Shown in pieces: positions 8,519-16,054 of a stretch of 37,407 nucleotides of DNA. The notes beneath the pieces are model-generated. The model saw nothing but the letters and a program-made list of their open reading frames with translations. It did no database searches and was not told the origin of the DNA. Location: assembly GCA_019114515.1 (NCBI GenBank), contig DXFH01000018.1, positions 1 through 37,407 on the forward strand, read 5' to 3'. A program made the translations under genes and the position numbers. Source of the stretch: Candidatus Limosilactobacillus merdigallinarum. Lineage in GTDB: Bacteria; Bacillota; Bacilli; Lactobacillales; Lactobacillaceae. Numbering within the stretch: the stretch's first letter is position 1; each line of letters opens with the position of its first letter.

Positions 8519-8660
8519 AACTTGCGAAAGCTCGGCGGTCTGAGCAGTGAAATTCAACTTAGCGAGCATTCGCTTAGTCGAAGCCTCAGTTTGAAGAATG
8601 GCATAGCTAGGCTTCAAATGATGGCCACTGCGATCCAGACCGCAACGAGCAAAGCAAGTT
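8519..8660 (+). ncRNA. Structured intergenic element, copy 1
   Basis: The closing helix is built in steps: AACTTGC (8519-8525) with GCAAGTT (8654-8660), GCTCG (8530-8534) with CGAGC (8646-8650), and GCGGTCTG (8535-8542) with CAGACCGC (8636-8643), separated by small A-rich bulges. Inside are a hairpin CTTAGCGA-GCAT-TCGCTTAG (8558-8577) and a second hairpin with GAAGCC (8580-8585) against GGCTTC (8610-8615). A competing pairing, TTTGAAG against CTTCAAA, shares the latter arm. Positions 8535-8650 match the minus strand 15809-15694 without gaps at 99 of 116 positions. A possible plus-strand -10 box (TATACT 8490-8495) precedes it, with a poor -35. The rest of the 320-bp gap between fhs and the AI-2E gene holds only promoters and a terminator. 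Function unknown. An Rfam search, including the orphan Lactobacillales motifs, would show whether it is named. Confidence 0.7.
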
Positions 8661-8713
8661 CTGCATTAATTAAGTCTTTCTTTGCATGTTTCAGCTTGAT
8701 TTAACTTTAACCA

Positions 8714-8740
8714 ATAAAAAAGGAGCTGTAAAGCATCCCC
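8714..8740 (-). terminator. Terminator of the AI-2E-type gene
   Basis: On the minus strand GGATGCT / AGCTCC (one bulge) with loop TTAC, followed by TTTTTTATT, just after the stop at 8749. Confidence 0.7.
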
Positions 8741-8748
8741 TCGATTAA

Positions 8749-9792
8749 CTATTGTTTTTTCCAACGATAACGATGTTGTCCGCGACCAACCGGTTTAACC
8801 CCAGCAATATCTAATAGGAAGGTAAAGATCGGCACACCGACGATCAATCCCCATGTTCCGAAGAAGTGTTCACTGACCAGCAATACCACAAAGGTAAAGA
8901 AGATTGGCAATTCAGTACGACTAGACATAAACTTCGGATTTAACACATAGGCTTCCAAAGCGTGGATACACATAATCATCACGATAATGTATATAACGTA
9001 GCGGATACCACCAACGGAATAGCCCACCATACTAAGCGGGATTAAAGAAATAATTACCCCCGCCACTGGCACCATGCTTAACAGGAATACCATCAAACCT
9101 AAAGCAAAAATCTGTGGCATCCGCATAAAGAACAGGCAAATCATGGTTAAACAAGTATTGCAAATAGCAATAAAGAACTGTGCTTCCAGTACCACACCAA
9201 AAGTGTTGACAAACTTTTGACCAAAGTAATAAATGTCTTCAAACATCCAGCCTAAGTAGGTCGATGTCAAGAAACTTTTAGAAAATTCGTTCATTCGGTC
9301 AAGTTCAATGGTGTAGAAGAAGGACAAAATCAGCGACATCGCAACGGCAAATGTTAATGTTCCAATGCTAGTAACCGCATCGACCACTAGCTGTACCCCA
9401 TGCTTAGCTTGGCCAAACAACGAATCCGTCGAAATATAACGATTGATATAACGCATTAGCCAATTCATATCGTTACTCTGGTAAAACTTTATTAATGAAT
9501 TAACCATCTTCACGATTTCTTTGACCAGGAGCGGGATATAATCAGTAATCACAAAGTATAATCCCACGACAATTAGCAGGTAAACAACCGATACAATCAG
9601 CCACGTCGGCATTTTGGGCACCTTTTTCTGTACCCAGCGGATCAGGTGCACCACGATATAGGTAAAAACAAAGGTAATCAAGATGATGTTCATCATCCCG
9701 CGGGCATAATAAAGAACGGCAATGATCATCAGTAATACCACAAAACGATGAAGGTGGACGTTACTGACGAACCGGTTCCATGCTTCCTGCAT
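8749..9792 (-). CDS. AI-2E family (UPF0118/PerM-like) membrane transporter
   Basis: 347 residues with the AI-2E/PerM pattern: two or three N-terminal spans (about residues 18-50 and 60-85), a long amphipathic middle region (90-150), then a cluster of spans (150-175 and 205-320) ending in a short basic tail. Members are proposed to export small molecules, or in some lineages to exchange sodium and protons. The substrate here is unknown. I start at ATG 9792 rather than the adjacent TTG 9795, since AGAGA is 8 bp upstream of the ATG. An extended -10 (TGGTAGAAT on the minus strand, near 9830) may be the promoter. The gene is monocistronic, divergent from the cfa pseudogene. Confidence 0.88.
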   Translation of the reverse strand: MQEAWNRFVSNVHLHRFVVLLMIIAVLYYARGMMNIILITFVFTYIVVHLIRWVQKKVPKMPTWLIVSVVYLLIVVGLYFVITDYIPLLVKEIVKMVNSLIKFYQSNDMNWLMRYINRYISTDSLFGQAKHGVQLVVDAVTSIGTLTFAVAMSLILSFFYTIELDRMNEFSKSFLTSTYLGWMFEDIYYFGQKFVNTFGVVLEAQFFIAICNTCLTMICLFFMRMPQIFALGLMVFLLSMVPVAGVIISLIPLSMVGYSVGGIRYVIYIIVMIMCIHALEAYVLNPKFMSSRTELPIFFTFVVLLVSEHFFGTWGLIVGVPIFTFLLDIAGVKPVGRGQHRYRWKKQ

Positions 9793-9952
9793 CAAAATCG
9801 TCTCTTTTCTCTCGTTTGTTTCATCACATTATTCTACCAGAATTTCTCCAAAATAAGGTAGCAGGACGTGGACAAATCTCAATAAGCATTCATTTTCTTT
9901 AGGTTTTCATGGTGTATAATTGTTTTTTCTATTAGCAGAAAGAGGGACAGAC

Positions 9953-11133
9953 ATGTTAGAAAAAACATTTTATAAAACATTGCTCAGCCATTCATTCAGT
10001 ATCCCCGTCAAGATTGTGTTCTAGGATGGCAGCTCTGTCTCTTATGGCGAAGGCGAACCAGAAGTAACGGTTACCTTTAAGGAAAAATTCCAGTAAAGGA
10101 CGTTACGCGCAACGCTTCAATTGCGTTAGGCGAAGCTTACATGGACCACAAGATTGAAATTGACGGTTCGATTCAAAAGCTGATCGAATCCGCCTATAAA
10201 AATGCTGGCTCCTTCATGCGTAATTCCAAACTGCGCAAATTTATGCCTAAGCAAAGCCACACCGAGAATCAAAGTGAAGATGACGTTCAAAGGCACTACG
10301 ACATTGGTAATGACTTTTACCGTCTGTGGCTTGATGACACGCTAACCTACTCTTGTGCCTACTTCACTGGCGGCAACCAAACTGATCTGACGGCTGCTCA
10401 GATGGCTAAAGTGCACCATATCTTAAAGAAGCTGAACCCACAGCCTGGCAAGACCTTGTTAGATATTGGCTATGGCTGGGGCACACTTATGCTGACGGCA
10501 GCCAAGGAGTACCATCTGAAAGTCACTGGGGTTACTTTGAGTGAAGAGCAATACCGCTTCGTCACTAAGAAAATCCAGGATGAAGGTCTAAGCAACGTTG
10601 CCGAAGTTAAGCTGATCGACTACCGGGAATTAGGTAACCGCAAGTGGGACTACATTACCTCTGTGGGCATGTTTGAACACGTTGGTAAAGAAAACATGGG
10701 AATCTACTTCCGCGATGTGGCCAGCTACATGAAGGATGACGGTGTCGCCTTGATTCACGGGATTACCCGTCAACAAGGTGGGGCCTACAATGGCTGGATC
10801 AATAAGTACATCTTCCCTGGTGGCTACATTCCTGGCTTAGCAGAAATGGTTGGTCATATTGAAGAAAACCACCTGCAAATTGCTGACATAGAAATGCTTC
10901 GTCGCCACTACCAGCGGACTCTGGAAATCTGGGATCAGAACTTCAATGCCCACCGTGATACGATCGAAGGCATGATGGGTGACCGCTTCACCAGAATGTG
11001 GGACCTGTACCTGCAGGCATGTGCCGCTTCCTTGGAATCTGACAATATTGATACCATTCATTACCTGATTACCAAGGGTGATTCTGGTAAGAACTTACCA
11101 ATGACTAGTGATTACATGATGAATGAAAAGTAA
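9953..11133 (+). pseudogene. cfa: Cyclopropane-fatty-acyl-phospholipid synthase, disrupted by nonsense and frameshift
   Basis: From ATG 9953 (AGAGGGA upstream, TATAAT 9915-9920) the frame reads MLEKTFYKTLLSHSF, a normal lactobacillar Cfa start. It meets TAG at 10022-10024 (codon 24), where the family has Trp (IVF-W-DGS). The same frame then runs to a 5-A tract at 10083-10087. One more A would restore the family sequence ([18 protein letters not shown]) and join it to the long intact frame that continues to 11133. Repaired, the product would be 393 residues, the usual length. The rest is intact, including the SAM motif DIGYGWG and the methyltransferase core. Translation from the internal ATG 10141 would give 330 residues lacking the N-terminal substrate-binding part, and no good Shine-Dalgarno site precedes it. 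The enzyme cyclopropanates membrane lipids for acid and ethanol tolerance and is probably lost here. The frameshift could be a sequencing error; the amber codon is less likely to be. Confidence 0.88.
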
Positions 11134-11167
11134 AATACTATCGCTTTAAGTATTTAAACTGAAAAAG

Positions 11168-11199
11168 CGTTGCTGTTTGGTATTAGCCAAGCAACAACG
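11168..11199. terminator. Bidirectional terminator after cfa
   Basis: A 13-bp stem with one mismatch (arms 11168-11180 and 11187-11199, 6-nt loop), followed on the plus strand by ATTTATTTTTATT. It lies between the convergent cfa pseudogene and the hydrolase gene. Confidence 0.8.
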
Positions 11200-11207
11200 A
11201 TTTATTT

Positions 11208-11753
11208 TTATTCCATAACGCGCCTAACTTCTTTTGAAACCAATGGGAATGGTGTATAGCCATCGGAACTTAAGAAGTGACCGCCATCAGGTTGGACAAT
11301 CAATTTGGCTCCCAGCTGATTAGCCACGGCAACGGCATACTGGTAAGGCGCGATCGGGTCATTTTGAGCAGTAATGACGGTTGCCTTACCCAGTTTATTT
11401 TTAATAGCCGCATAATCTACCTGTTCTGCCATAAACTGATCTAGCTGCGGATACGTCGGCAATGGTTGCGCAAATGCACCAACAAGTACCAGGTTCACCC
11501 GGTCCAACGGCTGCCGTGCGGCATAGCGTAATGCCGTTACACATCCCAAGCTATGGGCCACTACGGTTACCTCTCCATCATGGGGAAGCTGGTCATCAAC
11601 CGCCCCATCCCAAGCCGCTTGTTGTGGCCTAAACGGATCCGGGAGAAAGATACGGTCTAATTCAATCTCCGGCTTCAAAGCCTGTTCTAACCAGGGAAAC
11701 CAGTCATCATCCCGCGTAGACGTGCCATGAATCAAATATGCTTTTTCACTCAT
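11208..11753 (-). CDS. RBBP9/YdeN-type small serine hydrolase (alpha/beta fold)
   Basis: 181 residues, the size of the RBBP9/YdeN family. The start LIHGTSTRDDDWFPWL is the family's oxyanion-loop region. The nucleophile elbow is AHSLGC (Ser near 68), the acid is in QNDPIAP and the catalytic His is in GGHF near 159. Substrate unknown; members are generic cytoplasmic esterases. AAGGAG lies 8 bp before ATG 11753. It is monocistronic or the last gene after azlCD, from which it is separated by a terminator. Confidence 0.88.
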   Translation of the reverse strand: MSEKAYLIHGTSTRDDDWFPWLEQALKPEIELDRIFLPDPFRPQQAAWDGAVDDQLPHDGEVTVVAHSLGCVTALRYAARQPLDRVNLVLVGAFAQPLPTYPQLDQFMAEQVDYAAIKNKLGKATVITAQNDPIAPYQYAVAVANQLGAKLIVQPDGGHFLSSDGYTPFPLVSKEVRRVME

Positions 11754-11775
11754 AATATTGACTCCTTAATTAAAA

Positions 11776-11797
11776 AGCCGACGGAAAAACCATCGGC
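11776..11797 (-). terminator. azlCD terminator
   Basis: On the minus strand GCCGATGG, loop TTTTT, CCGTCGGC, then TTTTTAATT, directly after azlD. Confidence 0.85.
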
Positions 11798-11807
11798 AGA
11801 TCTCAGT

Positions 11808-12212
11808 TTAAATAAACGATAATAGCCACACTACCAGCAGGCCAACAACGACAGAAAAAGCCATTGAACGGGTAAAGTAAGCTACCAGCATCACAAAAAC
11901 GGCTGCAATCAAATAAGTAACATGGCCATATACCAGCACATTTCCCAGCCAACTAACATGCTCAGTAATGAGACGGTACTTGGAATCGACAAAAATTCCC
12001 TTGACCACCAGCGCCGTAAATAAAGCAACCGGCACATACTTCATCCATTCATCAAACCATTCCGGAATCTTCCGGTTAGTAAAGAAATGCAGCGGGAAGT
12101 AACGGGGAATAAAAGCCGCCAGTGCCGCAATCAAAATAACAATTAAATGGTAAACCAAATTGTGGTGACTAGGAACCATGGATGCCACCGTTAAATTGTT
12201 AAACATCATCAT
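11808..12212 (-). CDS. azlD: AzlD-type branched-chain amino acid exporter subunit
   Basis: 134 residues with four predicted spans (about 18-38, 60-75, 85-105 and 110-132). The AzlD hallmark is visible in the FIPRYFPLHFF stretch. AzlD is the small partner of AzlC; together they export branched-chain amino acids or analogues such as 4-azaleucine. The start ATG overlaps the azlC stop as ATGA (4-bp overlap), implying translational coupling. The next two codons are also ATG, so the exact start may vary by a few residues. Confidence 0.92.
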   Translation of the reverse strand: MMMFNNLTVASMVPSHHNLVYHLIVILIAALAAFIPRYFPLHFFTNRKIPEWFDEWMKYVPVALFTALVVKGIFVDSKYRLITEHVSWLGNVLVYGHVTYLIAAVFVMLVAYFTRSMAFSVVVGLLVVWLLSFI

Positions 12213-13102
12213 GATCGATCACCACGCTCGTCTTTATTGTCGTCAACGTCATCGGCCTTATCGGTATTTTCATCAGCCTCTTCAGCTTCTTCCTCCAGCT
12301 GTTTTTCCACTTCGACATCTTCTTTAGTCGTTCGGGTAGTTCGTGGCCGGAAAAGTTTACCAAGAATCCAGGCATCATCTGGATTGGCATGATGCTTCCG
12401 AACCTCGAATTCAATCCAAAATCCTAACAAAGACATGAGCAGAGTAGAAACAATAATTCCAATTGTGCTGCGGGTGATCAACAAGCAGAACAACGAGACA
12501 AAGACTGACAATATACAAATAAACAGACTAAGGCGCCGCTGTATCTGCATCACGATCATGTATAAGAATAGCGCCGTTAACGCAAAGTCCACGATATTTA
12601 AATCAATACTGATCGTGTTACCAATCAGACCACCGATCATGTTACCACCGGCCCACGAAATCAGTGAGTAGTGTTCCACCATCAAGGCATCACGGGTAGT
12701 CCAGTGCTTATCAGTAACAAACTTTAAATAGTTAACAGCGTAGTTTTCATCATTCATTGAAAACGAAAAAAGAAAAATCATTGCTGGAGATTCATTGCTT
12801 AAGTACTTCGAAAGACTGGATCCCAGTAATGCATAACGTAATTCTAGGAAAAAAAGCGTAATAAAGATCGTCGAAATTGGCGCATCAATCACCAATAATG
12901 ACGCGAGAATAAATTGCGCTCCTCCTGAAAAGACAACGATCGACACCAGTAATGTAAGCAGAAAATTCATTCCTGCCGCATGCAGCAAGATACCACAAGC
13001 AATACCGATCGGGAGGTAGCTTAAACACAGGGGCATTGCAATTCCCAGGTTCTCAAGCCACCGGGCCTTTTCCGGATTGATTTGGTGTGCTTTTTCTTGC
13101 AA
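12209..13102 (-). CDS. azlC: AzlC-type branched-chain amino acid exporter, with long acidic C-terminal tail
   Basis: The core is the AzlC permease (IAMPLCLSYLPIGIACG at the first span, then FSGGAQF), with about six or seven spans up to residue 230. It is followed by about 65 residues that are not membrane and are very rich in Glu and Asp (EEEAEEADEN, then DDVDDN). This tail is not part of the usual AzlC and is probably a cytoplasmic extension. ATG 13117 lacks a Shine-Dalgarno site. TTG 13102, five codons in, has GGAGGAG 6 bp upstream, so I prefer TTG (297 residues); the longer form would be 302. It is first in the azlCD operon, with a TTGACT-18-TATGAT promoter at 13165-13194. Confidence 0.88.
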   Translation of the reverse strand: MQEKAHQINPEKARWLENLGIAMPLCLSYLPIGIACGILLHAAGMNFLLTLLVSIVVFSGGAQFILASLLVIDAPISTIFITLFFLELRYALLGSSLSKYLSNESPAMIFLFSFSMNDENYAVNYLKFVTDKHWTTRDALMVEHYSLISWAGGNMIGGLIGNTISIDLNIVDFALTALFLYMIVMQIQRRLSLFICILSVFVSLFCLLITRSTIGIIVSTLLMSLLGFWIEFEVRKHHANPDDAWILGKLFRPRTTRTTKEDVEVEKQLEEEAEEADENTDKADDVDDNKDERGDRS

Positions 13103-13164
13103 CGGATTCTCCTCCATTATGCTCGATTTACTATCATTCAGCTATAATGCCTACCTTTAAGTGT

Positions 13165-13194
13165 ATCATATTAATTTCTAGCAGAAATAGTCAA
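13165..13194 (-). promoter_or_regulatory. azlCD promoter
   Basis: The minus strand reads TTGACT, an 18-bp spacer, TATGAT. The -35 box abuts the dacA stop codon, and no terminator is visible between dacA and azlC. Confidence 0.6.
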
Positions 13195-14415
13195 TTAGAA
13201 TTTTGTGAGTCTATCCCATAATCCTAAAATACCAGACCGGATAACGCGGCTCTGGGCATATGCTTTGATCTGCATTGGGTGTCCATCAATCGTCATAACA
13301 GTTGGATAAGTCAGGTAGCCAACCGGTTTCTTAGTGCCAACGGGAGCCTTCAATGACGTTATATCTTTACCCTGACCATCTTCCAACAATGGGGTAACCG
13401 TTCGCTTAGCAGGCAGCCAATACTTAGTCGATTGTTTGGCCTGTACCACTACGTTTGCCTGCCGTCCCTTGTTAACCACCATCACTTGTTGAGGACGCTG
13501 CTCTTTTAATTGCCATTCATTAGCCACATACTGGTACAGCTGCTTAGTGCTGGCAAAACGATCGGCCGCATGCATCACCACCGTCACAATTGGCCGGCCT
13601 TCATAATAGCCCAAACTGATAAAACACTGCCCCGCTTTATCGGAAGTTCCCGTCTTCAATCCCGCAATCTTTACCTGGCGCGGTGCATCTTTTTGGCCCG
13701 GGAGCATTGTGTTCAACGTCGGGTATTTCTTACCATCGACGCTGACACTGGTCTGCTTAGCATATTGCAAAACCAAAGGATCATTCTTTTGCAAGTAGCG
13801 CCCCATCTTTGCCACATCAGTCGCCGTCATGGAATTTTCGGCGTCATTGCTGGCATTTTTCAGTTTAAACTGCCCCATATCACCATTTTCCAAGCCAACA
13901 GGGTTATAGAAACGATATTTTTTCATTCCCATCTGAGCGGCCATCTTATTCATTTTCTGAACAAATTCCTGACTAGAATCACCATTGGCCCTTGCCAATA
14001 CAACGGTCGCTGCATCCGCTGACTTTATCACTGACATCTGCATTAGCTGCCGAACAGTGTAAGACTGACCATCTCTTAACGGAATATTGGACAAGTCTTT
14101 GTTCTCAGACATCTTGGCCTCAGCTTTGGTTACCTTCACTTTTTGGCCCAGTTTAAGTTTGCCCTGGTTAACTTCTTGTTCAATGATTGCTAACGTTACC
14201 AGTTTACTCATGGATGCAATTGGCAATTGCTGTTGGGCATTTTTCTGATACAAGATTTGACCATTCTGTGCGTCAACTGCAATGGCTGCTCTTACGTTTA
14301 CTTCCGGCGCATCTGCCGCCTTAACGTTGAGCGTGCCGATCGGTGCACTGATCGTCGCAAACAGGATGGTGATCAATAATACTAAAGCCAGCCACAACCG
14401 TTTAATTGGCTTCAT
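13195..14415 (-). CDS. dacA: D-alanyl-D-alanine carboxypeptidase (PBP5/DacA family)
   Basis: 406 residues. The N-terminal signal peptide spans about residues 1-33 (KR, hydrophobic core, cleavage near VKAADA). The penicillin-binding motifs are SMSK (68-71), SAD (132-134, where most relatives have SxN) and KTG (254-256). A beta-rich domain follows (about 290-385) and then an amphipathic C-terminal helix for membrane attachment. The enzyme removes the terminal D-Ala from peptidoglycan pentapeptides outside the cell. AGGAGG lies 9 bp before ATG 14415. The start overlaps the end of the histidine kinase gene by 14 bp, so kinase and dacA are translationally coupled, suggesting wall-stress signalling linked to a wall enzyme. 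Confidence 0.93.
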   Translation of the reverse strand: MKPIKRLWLALVLLITILFATISAPIGTLNVKAADAPEVNVRAAIAVDAQNGQILYQKNAQQQLPIASMSKLVTLAIIEQEVNQGKLKLGQKVKVTKAEAKMSENKDLSNIPLRDGQSYTVRQLMQMSVIKSADAATVVLARANGDSSQEFVQKMNKMAAQMGMKKYRFYNPVGLENGDMGQFKLKNASNDAENSMTATDVAKMGRYLQKNDPLVLQYAKQTSVSVDGKKYPTLNTMLPGQKDAPRQVKIAGLKTGTSDKAGQCFISLGYYEGRPIVTVVMHAADRFASTKQLYQYVANEWQLKEQRPQQVMVVNKGRQANVVVQAKQSTKYWLPAKRTVTPLLEDGQGKDITSLKAPVGTKKPVGYLTYPTVMTIDGHPMQIKAYAQSRVIRSGILGLWDRLTKF

Positions 14416-15565
14416 TTTTATTTACCTCCTCGGATTCTTTCGGCTGTCTGATTGGCAGGGTCACAATAAATGACGTCTCATCTGGATTTGACGTTACTTC
14501 TACCGTACCGTGGTGCAGGTCAACCACACTTTTGACAATTGCTAGACCTAAGCCCGTCCCGCCAGTTGCTTTGGAACGTGAAGCCTCAACTCGGTAGAAC
14601 CGCTCAAACAAGTGTGACAATGACTGTTCCGGAATTGGTTCACCATCATTAGCAACCTTAATCTGCACTTTTCCTTGGTGTTCCACCGCATCAATATGGA
14701 TATAGCTGGCACCCATACCGTACTTAATTCCGTTAGCAACCAGGTTACTGAAGACCCGTCCTAATTTTTCTGGATCTGCTTCAATCATTAAAGGTGTTGG
14801 CCGTGTACTGCTGGTCACCTCAATCCCCTTATTATGGCCTTCCAATTCAAAACTGGCACTCACTTGCTCCAACAGTTGGTTCAAATCCAACTGCATCATA
14901 TTAACTGGAGCTCCATGCTGTTGCACTTTAGTATATTCAAAGAGGTCCTCAACCAAATTCTTCATCTGTTTGGCCTTCTCATAGGCAATGTGGCTGTATT
15001 TCAGAATGTCTCCTTCTGAATGATACTGCTTGTCTTCAATCAGCCGCAGGTAGCCAATAATTGATGTTAATGGTGTCCGCAAATCATGCGAAACATTAGT
15101 AATCAATTCATCCTTAGATTTTTCAATTTGGCGTTCATCATCCATCGAACGTACCGCACTATCAACCAAGGCGTTAACACTGGTCACCACGTGCTGGGTA
15201 CGGCCCTTTAACCGGAATGGAATGCGGTGATCCAGGTGGCCTTGTGCAATGTAGTGCAGTTCTTTAATAATATGGTTCATCTGGTATTGGTGGTAACGCC
15301 GAACAAGACGCCACCACACCACTAGCACATCAATCACCGCAAACAATCCCATGACGATTCGCTGATAAGACCAAATCTGCGCATGGAAAGGCCCAAAGTG
15401 CAGTGACTGCTTAATCATAAAAATACCGCTGGCTACTCCCGGGTTGGTCTGGATAACGTTTTGAATCAGCACGATTAATGCCAAGTTAATTAAAATCAAC
15501 AGGATAATCGTGACAATTCCCTCGAATACCAGCGAGCTTTTTTCTCTTGTCGTTAATTTGAGCAT
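14402..15565 (-). CDS. Sensor histidine kinase (VanS-like), coupled to dacA
   Basis: 387 residues. Two spans (about 12-36 and 68-87) bracket a short extracellular loop. A HAMP-like linker follows (88-145), then a HisKA domain with the phospho-acceptor in NVSHDLRTPL (His near 164). The ATPase domain shows an N box (NLVANGIKYG), G1 (ANDGEPIP), an F box (LFERFYRVE) and G2 (GGTGLGLAI). All catalytic boxes are present. Its likely partner is the response regulator at 16199-16888, upstream on the same strand. Unusually, about 630 bp with terminators and an ncRNA-like element separates them. An extended -10 (TGGTATAAT on the minus strand, box at 15597-15602) can give the kinase its own promoter. Confidence 0.93.
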   Translation of the reverse strand: MLKLTTREKSSLVFEGIVTIILLILINLALIVLIQNVIQTNPGVASGIFMIKQSLHFGPFHAQIWSYQRIVMGLFAVIDVLVVWWRLVRRYHQYQMNHIIKELHYIAQGHLDHRIPFRLKGRTQHVVTSVNALVDSAVRSMDDERQIEKSKDELITNVSHDLRTPLTSIIGYLRLIEDKQYHSEGDILKYSHIAYEKAKQMKNLVEDLFEYTKVQQHGAPVNMMQLDLNQLLEQVSASFELEGHNKGIEVTSSTRPTPLMIEADPEKLGRVFSNLVANGIKYGMGASYIHIDAVEHQGKVQIKVANDGEPIPEQSLSHLFERFYRVEASRSKATGGTGLGLAIVKSVVDLHHGTVEVTSNPDETSFIVTLPIRQPKESEEVNKNEAN

Positions 15566-15596
15566 ATTCTCCCCCGTGCCGTTAAAATCAATTCCG

Positions 15597-15605
15597 ATTA
15601 TACCA
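15597..15605 (-). promoter_or_regulatory. Candidate extended -10 promoter of the histidine kinase
   Basis: The minus strand reads TGGTATAAT, a TGn-extended consensus -10 box. The expected -35 position lies inside the terminator hairpin and matches poorly. Confidence 0.45.
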
Positions 15606-15606
15606 T

Positions 15607-15646
15607 CAAAAAAACATGGTCTAGGGATTGCTCCCTAAACCATGTT
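15607..15646 (-). terminator. Intrinsic terminator of the ncRNA region
   Basis: On the minus strand AACATGGT, internal loop, AGGGA, loop GCAA, TCCCT, internal loop, ACCATGTT, then an uninterrupted T run at 15608-15614. It ends transcripts from the structured region just before the kinase promoter. Confidence 0.85.
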
Positions 15647-15693
15647 GGATTCTTAATTATTTTCTGATATTTACGCCAACCTGTCCCGCTCCC

Positions 15694-15814
15694 GCTCATT
15701 GCGGTCTATATCGTAGGGGCCATCATTTGAAGCCCGTCTACACCGGTCTTCAAACTGAGGCTTCAACTAAGCGAATGCTCGCTAAGTCGAATTTCCCTAC
15801 TGAGACCGCTGAGC
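15694..15814 (-). repeat. Structured intergenic element, copy 2
   Basis: The minus-strand 116-nt core aligns without gaps to the plus-strand copy at 8535-8650, with 17 differences by hand count. The closing helix pairs GCTCA (15814-15810, followed by GCGGTCT) with AGACCGC-AA-TGAGC. The G-C pair of copy 1 has become A-U here, a compensatory change. Wobble pairs (GAAGCCT/GGGCTTC, and G-U in the first hairpin) are valid only in this orientation, which sets the sense strand. Confidence 0.75.
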
Positions 15815-15850
15815 GTTCACGAGTTTTAAACAATGATCAGCTTGTGCACT

Positions 15851-15908
15851 GGAGCTCAGTGGTGAAATTATCGTTAGCGCTGTGCAAACAACGCTTACGA
15901 TAAGACCA
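15851..15908 (+). repeat. Degenerate third copy of the element core hairpin
   Basis: The plus strand carries GTGAAATT, then a hairpin of the type TTAGCG...CGCTTA (15869-15902, 11 bp with one T-T mismatch), flanked by a CTCAGTG-like 5' part. It resembles copy 1 around 8541-8585 but has a longer loop and no convincing outer helix. It faces copy 2 in inverted orientation. Confidence 0.4.
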
Positions 15909-16026
15909 AGCTCGGAGGGAGTGGGAAAGAAGTCGCTTGTGACTTCGTCTTCCCACCCCCGCGAGGATGGCTAGGTATTCTGGGCATTGATTTATCAACG
16001 TCCGGAATCCATCCAGCTACCGCGTT

Positions 16027-16054
16027 AGTATATAAATAACTTTAAAATAGTAAA
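16027..16054 (-). promoter_or_regulatory. Candidate promoter of the ncRNA
   Basis: The minus strand reads TTTACT, a 16-bp spacer, TATACT. It lies directly after the response regulator terminator and directly before the structured region. Confidence 0.5.

Larger units (their letters stand above)
15608..16020 (-). ncRNA. Putative free-standing structured ncRNA of about 410 nt
   Basis: This gene-free stretch separates the response regulator from its kinase. It is bounded on the minus strand by a promoter (TTTACT-16-TATACT, 16027-16054) and a strong intrinsic terminator (15613-15646). From 5' to 3' on the minus strand it can form: an arm GGATGG/CCATCC enclosing a 9-bp ATTCCGGAC/GCCCAGAAT helix (15964-16015); a hairpin on GTGGGAA/TTCCCAC (15921-15956); a unit closed by AGCTTG/CAAGCT (15839-15912); and copy 2 of the dispersed element (15694-15814). 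The plus-strand frame at 15628-15903 has no Shine-Dalgarno site and lies antisense to these helices, so I treat it as spurious. I do not recognise RNase P, tmRNA, 6S or SRP signatures. Confidence 0.55.

Noticed and set aside
8477-8704. 75-codon plus-strand frame between fhs and the AI-2E gene
   Set aside because: It coincides with element copy 1. The equivalent frame is not preserved in copy 2, and there is no Shine-Dalgarno site or family resemblance.
10141-11133. Intact 330-residue Cfa starting at ATG 10141
   Set aside because: The ATG is an internal Met of the family alignment, with clear Cfa coding remnants and the native start and Shine-Dalgarno site upstream.
15628-15903. 91-codon plus-strand frame in the regulator-kinase gap
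   Set aside because: It runs antisense through the stems of element copy 2, has no Shine-Dalgarno site, and its reading is explained by the structured repeat.
15608-16020. RNase P RNA, tmRNA, 6S or SRP RNA for the 0.4-kb structured region
   Set aside because: None of the conserved core signatures of these RNAs was seen on either strand, and part of the region is a dispersed repeat.
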